Assembly: GCA_037141235.1 (NCBI GenBank)
Contig: JBAXCY010000131.1
Span: 1-8,111 of the forward strand
Source of the DNA: Bog-756 sp037141235
Lineage (GTDB): Bacteria > Actinomycetota > Acidimicrobiia > Acidimicrobiales > RAAP-2
Direction: 5' to 3'
DNA length: 8,111 bases
Part shown: one piece after another, positions 1-5,443 of the stretch
How the letters are laid out: every line of letters starts with the position of its first letter
How positions within the stretch are numbered: position 1 is the first letter of the stretch
Translations under genes and position numbers: made by a program
Notes under the pieces: generated by a model
The model's input: only the letters and a program-made list of their open reading frames with translations
Told to the model about the DNA's origin: nothing
The model's database searches: none

Positions 1-9
1 CGGGGTCGC

Positions 10-861
10 TCAGGCCTTGTCGGTCGGTGGTGTCACGTGTTGCTGCAGCCGTGCCAGCGCCCCTTGCAGCTCGCCGTCACGGTCCCGACGGGCCTGGTCG
101 GCTTGGGCCAACTGCACGCCAGTAGGTGCACCGGCACCGTTGCGCAGCAGCCGGTCGGCTTCGATGGCGAAGGCCAGGCCACGCAGGGCCCCAGCCGCCG
201 TGGTGGCTGATCCACCGGCGGCAGGGTCGGGTGCAGTGGAGCCAGCTTGCTCGAGCGCAGCCGATGCCTTCTCCACCTGGACGGCTACAGCACCTCGCAG
301 GTCGGCATCGTCGGCCACAGCAGAGGGAGACAGCAGCGCCTCACGGGCCAACTGAGCATCGGTCAGGGCCGGAAGTGCCCGCCGCTGCCAGCCAGCAACC
401 GCGGTGTTCTTCTTGCGAGCCATCATCACCAAGATGACCACGATGACGGCGATGAGCAGGATGACGAACAACCCGATCAGGGCCCACGGAGTCTTGGTCG
501 GCGTGGTCACCAACGGAGCGGTGGTGGTGGTCGGCACCGGGTCACTGGTCGTGGTGGTCGGTTGGGTCGTCGAGGTGGAGGTTGACGTGGAGGTTGAAGT
601 GGAGGTCGACGTAGATGTCGATGTGGAGGTGGAAGTCGACGTGGGGGTCGACGTGTCCGTCGTAGTAGTGGTGGTGTCGACCAGCACGATCGAACGAGCC
701 GCCGACGATCCGTCTGGCACGGCTGCCCCAGCCGGCACCGCGCCCGCGCCCGCGCCCACGGTCAAGATGGCCGTGGTGGCAGCGCCTGCCGCGGCCAGTG
801 CCAACCGAGCCGTCCACCGACCAGTCGTGGCGTACGTGGTCCTGCGTACCGAGTCCCTCAT
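10..861 (-). CDS. Single-pass membrane protein with signal peptide, Thr/Ser stalk and Ala-rich cytoplasmic domain (unknown function)
   Basis: I do not recognise a family. The 283-residue product has these parts in order. Residues 1-46 form a basic start and an Ala/Gly-rich hydrophobic core ending in A-G-A, which looks like a signal peptide cut near 46/47. Residues 62-124 are low-complexity Thr/Ser, including an uninterrupted Thr-Ser alternation at about 74-97. Residues 126-148 are a strong transmembrane helix, followed by the basic stop-transfer R149-K150-K151. Residues 152-283 are Ala-rich, helical in character and soluble. The topology is therefore N-outside, C-inside, with almost no folded ectodomain. 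The ATG has a strong ribosome site (GGGAGG at 870-875, 8 nt away), and its ATGA overlaps the stop of the upstream cupin gene. The Thr/Ser stalk may be O-mannosylated, as such stalks are in actinobacteria; that is inference. It is last in the visible gene string, and its stop lies 9 nt from the window edge. Confidence 0.85.
   Translation of the reverse strand: MRDSVRRTTYATTGRWTARLALAAAGAATTAILTVGAGAGAVPAGAAVPDGSSAARSIVLVDTTTTTTDTSTPTSTSTSTSTSTSTSTSTSTSTSTSTTQPTTTTSDPVPTTTTAPLVTTPTKTPWALIGLFVILLIAVIVVILVMMARKKNTAVAGWQRRALPALTDAQLAREALLSPSAVADDADLRGAVAVQVEKASAALEQAGSTAPDPAAGGSATTAAGALRGLAFAIEADRLLRNGAGAPTGVQLAQADQARRDRDGELQGALARLQQHVTPPTDKA
568..654 (-). repeat. Hexanucleotide-period repeat encoding a Thr-Ser stalk
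   Basis: On the coding strand the unit is ACN-TCN, read as Thr-Ser, from about residue 70 to residue 98 of the membrane protein. There is one Pro interruption at residue 73. Third bases vary between units: all four Thr codons and all four TCN Ser codons occur, and AGC/AGT is never used. The DNA repeat is therefore imperfect while the dipeptide repeat is exact. Confidence 0.9.
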
Positions 862-1235
862 GCGTCTGTCCTCCCATAGTCGTCCTCGAGTCGGACGATA
901 TCGTCCTCCCCGAAATAGTCGCCGTGCTGTACTTCCACGAATACCACCAAGGCATCCGAGGCGTTTTCGATCCGATGGTTGGTGCCCACCGGGATATCGA
1001 CGGCCTGACCCGCAGACACCTCGCGGTGCTCGCCGTTCAGGGTGACGGTTGCGGTCCCATGGACGATGAACCAGTGCTCGGACCGCTGGGCGTGACGCTG
1101 GTAGCTGAGGCGCTTGCCCGGGAGCACCTCGATGCGCTTGACCTTGAAGGTGGCTTGGTCGTCGAGCACGATGTAGCTACCCCACGGGCGCTGGTCGGTC
1201 TCGAGTCCGACGGGGTTCACCAGGGAGTCGCTCAT
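858..1235 (-). CDS. Stand-alone cupin of the mannose-6-phosphate isomerase type II class
   Basis: This 125-residue single-domain cupin resembles the C-terminal domain of bifunctional mannose-1-phosphate guanylyltransferase/mannose-6-phosphate isomerase. Visible marks are R16-P-W-G-S-Y, cupin motif 1 (G40, Q46, H48, E53, G60) and cupin motif 2 (G76, P82, G84, H87, N91). It ends in the family-typical G-E-D-D-I-V-R at about 109-115 and Y120-G121-R122. Q46, H48, E53 and H87 are the expected metal ligands, with Gln replacing the first His as in type II isomerases. No nucleotidyltransferase domain is attached. Mannose-6-phosphate/fructose-6-phosphate isomerisation is possible, but short homologues are often of unknown function. 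The start at 1235 is chosen because its ATG overlaps the folD stop (ATGA); an upstream extension to 1322 would read through folD in another frame. No strong ribosome site is visible, which fits translational coupling to folD. Confidence 0.88.
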   Translation of the reverse strand: MSDSLVNPVGLETDQRPWGSYIVLDDQATFKVKRIEVLPGKRLSYQRHAQRSEHWFIVHGTATVTLNGEHREVSAGQAVDIPVGTNHRIENASDALVVFVEVQHGDYFGEDDIVRLEDDYGRTDA

Positions 1236-2086
1236 GATGCCCGCTCGGCGGCCCGGACGGCGTTGCGCAGCAGCATGGCTCGGGTCATCGGACCCACTCC
1301 GCCGATCCGGGGGGTGATCCACCCCGCCACCTCGGCCACACCCTCATCGACATCGGACAAGAGCTTCTTCCCTTCCCAAGAGGTTCCGGCCCCGACCACC
1401 GCAGCACCGGGTTTGATCATGTCCGCGGTCACCAGGCCGGCTCGGCCGGCAGCTGCCACCACTACGTCACCTTGGCGGACCAGGTCGGCCATGTTCTCCA
1501 CGCCCGTGTGGACGATCGTGACCGCCGCATTGCACCCGGTCCGCTTCATGGCCAGCAGCAGAGCCAGCGGGCGGCCGATGGTCAGCCCCCGGCCGATCAC
1601 CACCACGTGCTTGCCCTCGACGGGCACGTCGTTGGCGTGGAGCAGGTCCACGATGCCGGCCGGCGTGCACGGCAGCGGACCGTTGGCCCCCATGACCAGG
1701 CGGCCCAAGTTGACCGGGTGGAGCCCGTCAACATCCTTGTCGGGGTCGACGGCCAGCAAGGTGTGCTCTTCGTCGAGGCCGCTGGGCAGCGGCAGTTGCA
1801 CCAAGTAGGCGTGGATGGCCGGGTCAGCGTTGAACCGGGCGATGACGGCATCGAGCTCGCCTTGGGACACGTCGGCCGGCAGATGCTCGTGGGCCGAGGT
1901 GATGCCCACTTCCTCGCAGTCGGCGTGCTTCATGGCGACATAACGGGCGCTGGGCCCATCCTCGCCCACCAGGATGGTCCCCAGTCCGACCGTGACCCCA
2001 GCACCGCGTAGGCGGGCCACCCGATCGGTCACCTCGCCACGGATCCGGGCGGCCAGCAACTCGCCGTCGAGCAGTGTCGCTGTCAT
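1232..2086 (-). CDS. folD: Bifunctional methylenetetrahydrofolate dehydrogenase / methenyltetrahydrofolate cyclohydrolase FolD
   Basis: This cytosolic enzyme oxidises 5,10-methylene-THF with NADP+ and hydrolyses the methenyl intermediate to 10-formyl-THF. The 284-residue length is normal for the family. The substrate domain shows Y49-V-A-M-K53 (catalytic Lys), Q97-L-P-L-P and the D-K-D-V-D-G-L-H block at 116-123. P139-C-T-P-A-G follows, then the Rossmann loop G165-R-G-L-T-I-G-R-P, a form I recall from actinobacterial FolD. The C-terminus has the signature G-G-V-G-P-M-T at 262-268. The ATG at 2086 is chosen because the protein then begins M-T-A-T-L-L-D-G, matching family N-termini. The best Shine-Dalgarno (AGGAGA, 2111-2116) sits 24 nt away, unusually far. 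The gene lies 46 nt downstream of purH and supplies the formyl donor used by both PurN and PurH. Confidence 0.97.
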   Translation of the reverse strand: MTATLLDGELLAARIRGEVTDRVARLRGAGVTVGLGTILVGEDGPSARYVAMKHADCEEVGITSAHEHLPADVSQGELDAVIARFNADPAIHAYLVQLPLPSGLDEEHTLLAVDPDKDVDGLHPVNLGRLVMGANGPLPCTPAGIVDLLHANDVPVEGKHVVVIGRGLTIGRPLALLLAMKRTGCNAAVTIVHTGVENMADLVRQGDVVVAAAGRAGLVTADMIKPGAAVVGAGTSWEGKKLLSDVDEGVAEVAGWITPRIGGVGPMTRAMLLRNAVRAAERAS

Positions 2087-2121
2087 CGGTGTGTCGTCAC
2101 TTCTGTTGTCTCTCCTGACAT
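2083..2121 (-). other. Possible leader mini-ORF ending on the folD start codon
   Basis: A 12-codon frame (ATG at 2121) ends in a TGA that overlaps the folD ATG as ATGA. Inside it, a GTG at 2100 in the same frame lies 10 nt after AGGAGA (2111-2116) and gives a 5-codon version. The Shine-Dalgarno is thus well placed for the GTG and poorly placed for folD. Translation of the mini-ORF, with reinitiation at folD, is inference; chance is a real alternative. Confidence 0.3.
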
Positions 2122-2132
2122 CGGTGCGCGGT

Positions 2133-3698
2133 CTAGTGCCGGAAGTGCCGCTCGCCGCCTGCCATGACCATAGCGATCCCGGCCTCGTCGGCTGCGGCAA
2201 TCAACTCCGCGTCACGGATCGACCCCCCCGGCTGCACCACAGCAGACACACCGGCATCAGCCAGCACCATCAGCCCGTCCGGGAAGGGGAAGAAGGCATC
2301 GGATGCGGCGGCACCGCCCCGGGCCCGCTCCCCGGCCTTACCCACGGCGATCTCGGCGGCCACCACCCGGGACTGCTGGCCGGCCCCGACGCCGACGGCC
2401 TGTCCCGCTGTCACGATGGCGATGGCGTTCGAAGTCGTGCGGGCACACACCTTCCAGGCGATCCGCAGGTCCTGCCACTCGGCCTCGGTGGGCTGGCGGG
2501 CAGTGGCCACCTCCCAGGTGGAAGGGTCGGCCAGGAATCGGTCGGTGTCCTGAACTAGGACGCTGGCCCCCAAGAACCGGTACTGGCGCACTAGTGGCTC
2601 GGGCGACGGCGCCGACAAGAGCCGGGTGGCCTTCCGCTTGGACGACAGCTGGGCCAGGGCTTCTTCGTCGTAGGCGGGAGCGATGATCACGTCGGCCTGG
2701 GGGCCAGCGGCGATGGCCTCGGCCACGGCCATGGTCACCCGACCGCCGATAGCCACGATCCCACCGAACGCAGATTGGGGGTCACAGTCGAGCGCCTGCT
2801 GATAGGCAGTCACCAGGTCGGCGTCGAGGGCTGCTCCGCACGGATTGGCGTGCTTGATGATGGCGACAGCCAGCTCGGTCGGGCTGGACGGGAGCTCGTG
2901 GACGAGGCGCCAGGCCGCATCGGCGTCAAACACGTTGAGGTAGGAGAGTTCTTTGCCGCCGTACTGGACGACGTCGTCCCACCACGAGTGCTGTCCGACC
3001 ACCCGGTAGCGGGCCCCGTGCTGGTGCGGGTTCTCCCCATAGCGGAGGCCTCCGGCCCGCTCCAAGGTGAGGTGGATCGACTCGGGCAGCAGAGCGGCCT
3101 CGTCGAGGGCGGACACATCGGCGTCGGACTGCTCGGACTGGGCGGCATGCTCGCGCTCGTCCAGCCACTCCACGATGGCGGCGTCGTAGCCGGCGGTGTG
3201 GGCGAAGGCCTGGCGGGCCAGGCGGCGTCGGGTCTCCAAGGAGATCGAACCGCCGTTGCGCAGTTCGTCGAGCACAGCGGCATAGTCAGCCGGGTCTACG
3301 ACCACGGCCACGTGATCGTGGTTCTTGGCCGCGGCCCGCACCATGGTGGGCCCGCCGACGTCGATCAACTCGATGGAGGGGTCCGAGGAGAACGGATAGA
3401 GGTTGCAGACCACCAGGTCGATGAGTCCGATACCCAACTTGTCGAGCGCTTCCAGATGGTCGGGCTTGGACCGGTCGGCCAGGATTCCACCGTGGATCAC
3501 CGGATGGAGGGTCTTGACCCGTCCACCCAACATCTCGGGGGCGCCGGTGAGCTCGGCTACCTCGATGTGGTCGATGCCAGCCGCCGTCAGGGCAGCCGAC
3601 GTGCCGCCGCTCGAGATGAGGTCCCAGCCCAGTTCGGACAGCCCTCGGGCCAGTTCCTCGATGCCGGTCTTGTCGTAGACGGACAGCAGTGCCTTCAT
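2133..3698 (-). CDS. purH: Bifunctional AICAR formyltransferase / IMP cyclohydrolase PurH
   Basis: PurH catalyses the last two steps of de novo IMP synthesis: AICAR plus 10-formyl-THF gives FAICAR, which is then cyclised to IMP. The 521-residue length is typical. The N-terminal MGS-like cyclohydrolase domain (about 1-150) has S6-V-Y-D-K-T-G, S30-G-G-T, K62-T-L-H-P-V-I-H-G-G and G115-G-P-T-M-V-R-A-A-A-K-N-H. The transformylase part has L218-R-Y-G-E-N-P-H-Q, the catalytic K282-H283 pair in K-H-A-N-P-C-G, A310-F-G-G-I and D467-A-F-F-P-F-P-D-G. It ends in the family-typical R517-H-F-R-H. The ATG at 3698 is preferred over the longer frame to 3947: it starts the conserved M-K-A-L-L-S-V-Y-D-K, overlaps the purN stop by 4 nt, and has AGGAG at 3707-3711, 8 nt upstream. 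Confidence 0.98.
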   Translation of the reverse strand: MKALLSVYDKTGIEELARGLSELGWDLISSGGTSAALTAAGIDHIEVAELTGAPEMLGGRVKTLHPVIHGGILADRSKPDHLEALDKLGIGLIDLVVCNLYPFSSDPSIELIDVGGPTMVRAAAKNHDHVAVVVDPADYAAVLDELRNGGSISLETRRRLARQAFAHTAGYDAAIVEWLDEREHAAQSEQSDADVSALDEAALLPESIHLTLERAGGLRYGENPHQHGARYRVVGQHSWWDDVVQYGGKELSYLNVFDADAAWRLVHELPSSPTELAVAIIKHANPCGAALDADLVTAYQQALDCDPQSAFGGIVAIGGRVTMAVAEAIAAGPQADVIIAPAYDEEALAQLSSKRKATRLLSAPSPEPLVRQYRFLGASVLVQDTDRFLADPSTWEVATARQPTEAEWQDLRIAWKVCARTTSNAIAIVTAGQAVGVGAGQQSRVVAAEIAVGKAGERARGGAAASDAFFPFPDGLMVLADAGVSAVVQPGGSIRDAELIAAADEAGIAMVMAGGERHFRH

Positions 3699-4360
3699 TC
3701 GGTGATCTCCTCTGGTGCGTCGGGCTCGGATGATGCTCCCCCATCGATGGCATGGTCCGCCAGACCATCGATGAAGGTACGGATGGTGGCCGGGTAGAGC
3801 GTGCGCTCCACGGCCTTGATGCGCTCGTGCAGTGTGGCCTCGGTGTCGTCGGGTTCGATGGTCACCGAGGCCTGGGCCAGGATCGGGCCGGTGTCCATCT
3901 CTAGTTGGGCGACGTGGATGGTGGTTCCCGTGGTGGCCGCACCGCAAGCCAAGGCGTCACGAACGGCGTGCCAACCCGGAAATGCCGGGAGCAGGGCCGG
4001 ATGGGTATTCAGGATCCTGCCCGGGTAGGCGTTGTGGACCGGTTGGGCCAGGACGGTGCCGAAGCCGGCCATGACCACGACGTCGATGTCGGCGCCCACC
4101 AGAGCATCAGCCACGGCCTGGGAGTAGGACTCGCGGTCGAACTCGTGGCCGAAGCCGCCAAAATCGGCCCGATCCACCAGCACGGCGGGAACCATCGCCT
4201 CGGTGGCGACATCGAGGGCTCGACACGGGCGGTCGGCGGCCACCAGGGCAACAGGCAGGTCGGTGTCGAGGATCGCTTCCAGGATGGTGCCGCTTCCTGA
4301 GGCCAGGACTCCGATCCGGACCGGTGTCCGCTCGGGGTCAGGTGTCGATCCGGAGGCCAC
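3695..4360 (-). CDS. purN: Phosphoribosylglycinamide formyltransferase (GAR transformylase) PurN
   Basis: PurN transfers the formyl group of 10-formyl-THF to GAR in purine synthesis. With the GTG start at 4360 it has 221 residues. Catalytic residues are in place: N118 and H120 in L-N-T-H-P-A-L-L-P, and D156 in E-M-D-T-G-P-I. The phosphate loop reads S21-G-S-G-T-I-L, with Ile where many family members carry Asn. A-G-F-G-T-V-L at 98-104 and F-P-G-W-H at 127-131 also match. The start is uncertain. GTG at 4360 leaves about 13 residues before the first strand; TTG at 4384 would add 8 more; neither has a convincing ribosome site, and an in-frame stop lies further upstream. The stop overlaps the purH ATG (ATGA), indicating coupled expression. 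The gene is preceded by the structured gap at 4361-4709. Confidence 0.95.
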   Translation of the reverse strand: MASGSTPDPERTPVRIGVLASGSGTILEAILDTDLPVALVAADRPCRALDVATEAMVPAVLVDRADFGGFGHEFDRESYSQAVADALVGADIDVVVMAGFGTVLAQPVHNAYPGRILNTHPALLPAFPGWHAVRDALACGAATTGTTIHVAQLEMDTGPILAQASVTIEPDDTEATLHERIKAVERTLYPATIRTFIDGLADHAIDGGASSEPDAPEEITE

Positions 4361-4462
4361 GGGCGCACGATACCAGCGCCTCAACAGGAGGGTTCCCGGG
4401 CTCGCCGGGTCCTGTCGTCAGGCGATGTCGGCGGCCAAGAACTGCCTGGCGACGCGGCGATG

Positions 4463-4518
4463 ACCGGGGATGCCACCCATCTGGCCTGCCCGCCAGATGG
4501 GTATGGGCATCACCCGGT
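4463..4518 (-). terminator. Long GC-rich stem-loop between the HAD gene and purN (terminator or attenuator candidate)
   Basis: The arms are a perfect 10-bp inverted repeat (ACCCATCTGG / CCAGATGGGT) around the 8-nt loop at 4485-4492. The stem continues with GATGCC/GGCATC and CCGGG/CCCGG plus one A-T pair, interrupted only by the 3-nt bulge at 4503-4505 and the single base 4512. The total is 22 bp. No T-run follows on either strand, so it is not a classic intrinsic terminator. Actinobacteria are reported to use U-less hairpins. The stem begins about 190 nt past the HAD stop and ends about 100 nt before purN, so it could end HAD transcription or regulate purN. Confidence 0.6.
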
Positions 4519-4519
4519 T

Positions 4520-4542
4520 CCCCTGCCCAGGGGATTGCCCCT
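4520..4542 (-). promoter_or_regulatory. Two mutually exclusive hairpins ahead of the long stem
   Basis: In the minus-strand RNA the segments AGGGG (4542-4538), CCCCT (4533-4529) and AGGGG (4524-4520) follow one another with 4-nt spacers. The middle segment can pair with either neighbour but not both. The arrangement sits directly before the 22-bp stem at 4518-4463. The geometry resembles an attenuator or switch, but the stems are only 5 bp and no known riboswitch class is established. Confidence 0.35.
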
Positions 4543-4585
4543 CGTGAACGGTCTATCGGCACGCCGAACATGGAACCGAAGGGCA

Positions 4586-4618
4586 GCAACTGATCTGCAA
4601 CCGTTCTGCAACTGAAGT
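4586..4618. repeat. Three tandem 11-bp units upstream of purN
   Basis: On the plus strand the units are GCAACTGATCT, GCAACCGTTCT and GCAACTGAAGT, at 4586-4596, 4597-4607 and 4608-4618. GCAAC is invariant. An 11-bp period places each copy on nearly the same helix face, as in the direct-repeat boxes bound by OmpR/PhoB-family regulators. That assignment is inference. Confidence 0.6.
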
Positions 4619-4663
4619 CCGGAGGCTCCCGTCCGATAGGGGCCCGATCACCCCTGGTCGGGA

Positions 4664-4693
4664 CCAGATCACGCCAGATCACGCCAGATGACG
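4664..4693. repeat. Three tandem 10-bp units just after the HAD gene
   Basis: CCAGATCACG occurs at 4664-4673 and 4674-4683, and CCAGATGACG at 4684-4693. The array starts about 17 nt beyond the HAD stop codon. The first unit overlaps the 14-bp palindrome at 4654-4667. Its function is unknown. Confidence 0.7.
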
Positions 4694-4709
4694 CTGGGTA
4701 CTCGGCCGA

Positions 4710-5375
4710 TCAGGTCCCGGACCCCTCCAGCAGGTCGAGCGCTGCGCTGTCGAACTCTTCGAGCGAGGCCAGCACCAGGTCGCAGAAGCCCCACCGGGGC
4801 GAGCCCAGGGCGGCTGGCTCGGGGACGGCCACCGCCCGCATGCGGGCCGCCTTGGCCGAGATAGCGCCATAGAACGAGTCTTCGAAGGCCAGACAGGCAA
4901 TGGGGTCGACGCCCAGCTTGGCCGCCGTGGTCAGGTACGCGCCGGGGTGGGGCTTACCGAGCGGCTCCCACTCGGCCGAGTGCCAGGCCGACATCGACGA
5001 GGTGATCCCCAACTTGTCCATGGCCGCCTCGATGACGACGGCGTACGAACCCGAGCAGACAGCCATCGGGATCGACCGGTGCTGACACAGGTCGATAACC
5101 TCGAGGGCTCCCGGCATGGGCACACCCTCGTCTTCGATCAACTCAGCCACACGGGCGGTGACCGCTCGCTCGACTTCTACCGGGGTCATCCCCTCCCACG
5201 GGAACCGATCCCACCAGTGACGGACGGCGTCGTCGATGCGTAGTCCCATGGTCTGGCGCACATCGAGCTCGTCGAGCACGAGGCCGAGCCCACCGAAGAT
5301 CTCGATCTCGGCTCGGCGCCAAAACGGTTCCGAGTCGATCAGGAGTCCGTCGAGGTCGAACACCACCGCACCCAC
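4710..5375 (-). CDS. HAD-superfamily phosphatase, HxpB/YniC-like
   Basis: This 221-residue haloacid-dehalogenase-type hydrolase probably dephosphorylates small sugar or polyol phosphates. Motif I is D7-L-D9-G-L-L-I-D14-S-E-P, with D7 the nucleophile and D9 the acid/base. A helical C1 cap spans about 17-85 and contains T42-M-G-L-R-I-D and W60-E-G. Motif II is S108-G-S, motif III is K141 in G-K-P-H-P, and motif IV is E165-D166-S167. The stretch D-G-L-L-I-D-S-E-P-x-W and the later S-K/A-K-A-A-R-M-R region closely resemble E. coli YniC (hexitol/2-deoxyglucose-6-phosphate phosphatase); the true substrate cannot be read from sequence. The start is GTG at 5375, with in-frame GTGs at 5366 and 5363 as alternatives. 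No good ribosome site is visible. It lies 68 nt after sucD, close enough to share a transcript. Confidence 0.92.
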   Translation of the reverse strand: MGAVVFDLDGLLIDSEPFWRRAEIEIFGGLGLVLDELDVRQTMGLRIDDAVRHWWDRFPWEGMTPVEVERAVTARVAELIEDEGVPMPGALEVIDLCQHRSIPMAVCSGSYAVVIEAAMDKLGITSSMSAWHSAEWEPLGKPHPGAYLTTAAKLGVDPIACLAFEDSFYGAISAKAARMRAVAVPEPAALGSPRWGFCDLVLASLEEFDSAALDLLEGSGT

Positions 5376-5443
5376 CGGTCGCCCGGCGTGGGCATCGGCC
5401 GAGGGAAGGCCGGGGGGCGGGTGCGGGGTGTTCGTCGAGATGG

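Larger units (their letters stand above)
4361..4709 (-). promoter_or_regulatory. Structured non-coding leader upstream of purN
   Basis: This is the longest gene-free stretch. In the direction of transcription it contains: three 10-bp tandem units (4693-4664), a 14-bp palindrome CTGGTCGGGACCAG (4654-4667), three 11-bp tandem units (4618-4586), two mutually exclusive small hairpins (4542-4520), and a 22-bp stem-loop (4518-4463). The remaining roughly 100 nt before the purN start shows nothing I recognise. The purN-purH-folD promoter probably lies here, because the HAD gene ends at 4710. I see only weak -10/-35 candidates and do not place one. An open frame across 4338-4682 looks random and overlaps the purN 5' end. 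Confidence 0.5.

Noticed and set aside
568..654. CRISPR-like or satellite array
   Set aside because: The 6-bp period with no spacers lies inside a coding frame, and it encodes a simple Thr-Ser repeat.
404..1045. Plus-strand open frame with a Val-Glu/Val-Asp repeat
   Set aside because: It is the antisense reading of the Thr-Ser codon repeat and the cupin gene. It has no ribosome site or recognisable fold, and the opposite strand carries well-supported genes with matched overlaps.
4469..4511. Transposon terminal repeats or attachment site
   Set aside because: The inverted repeat has an 8-nt loop with no room for a gene, no flanking target duplication is visible, and no integrase or transposase is nearby.
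4463..4518. Canonical intrinsic terminator
   Set aside because: The stem is strong but no T-run follows on either strand. It is listed only as a terminator or attenuator candidate.
4338..4682. 114-codon minus-strand frame across the purN leader
   Set aside because: It overlaps the purN 5' end, crosses the stem-loop and repeats, has no ribosome site, and its Pro/Arg-rich composition looks random.
4520..4693. ZTP (pfl) riboswitch upstream of purN
   Set aside because: The context fits, and the fragments TGATCTGGCG, ACGGGAGC and CCTGGGCA occur in the right order. But the core differs from the consensus as I remember it: an inserted T in GACTGGCG, and CCCCTGGGC instead of CCGCCTGGGC. I cannot draw convincing P1 and pseudoknot helices, so it stays a search suggestion rather than a call.
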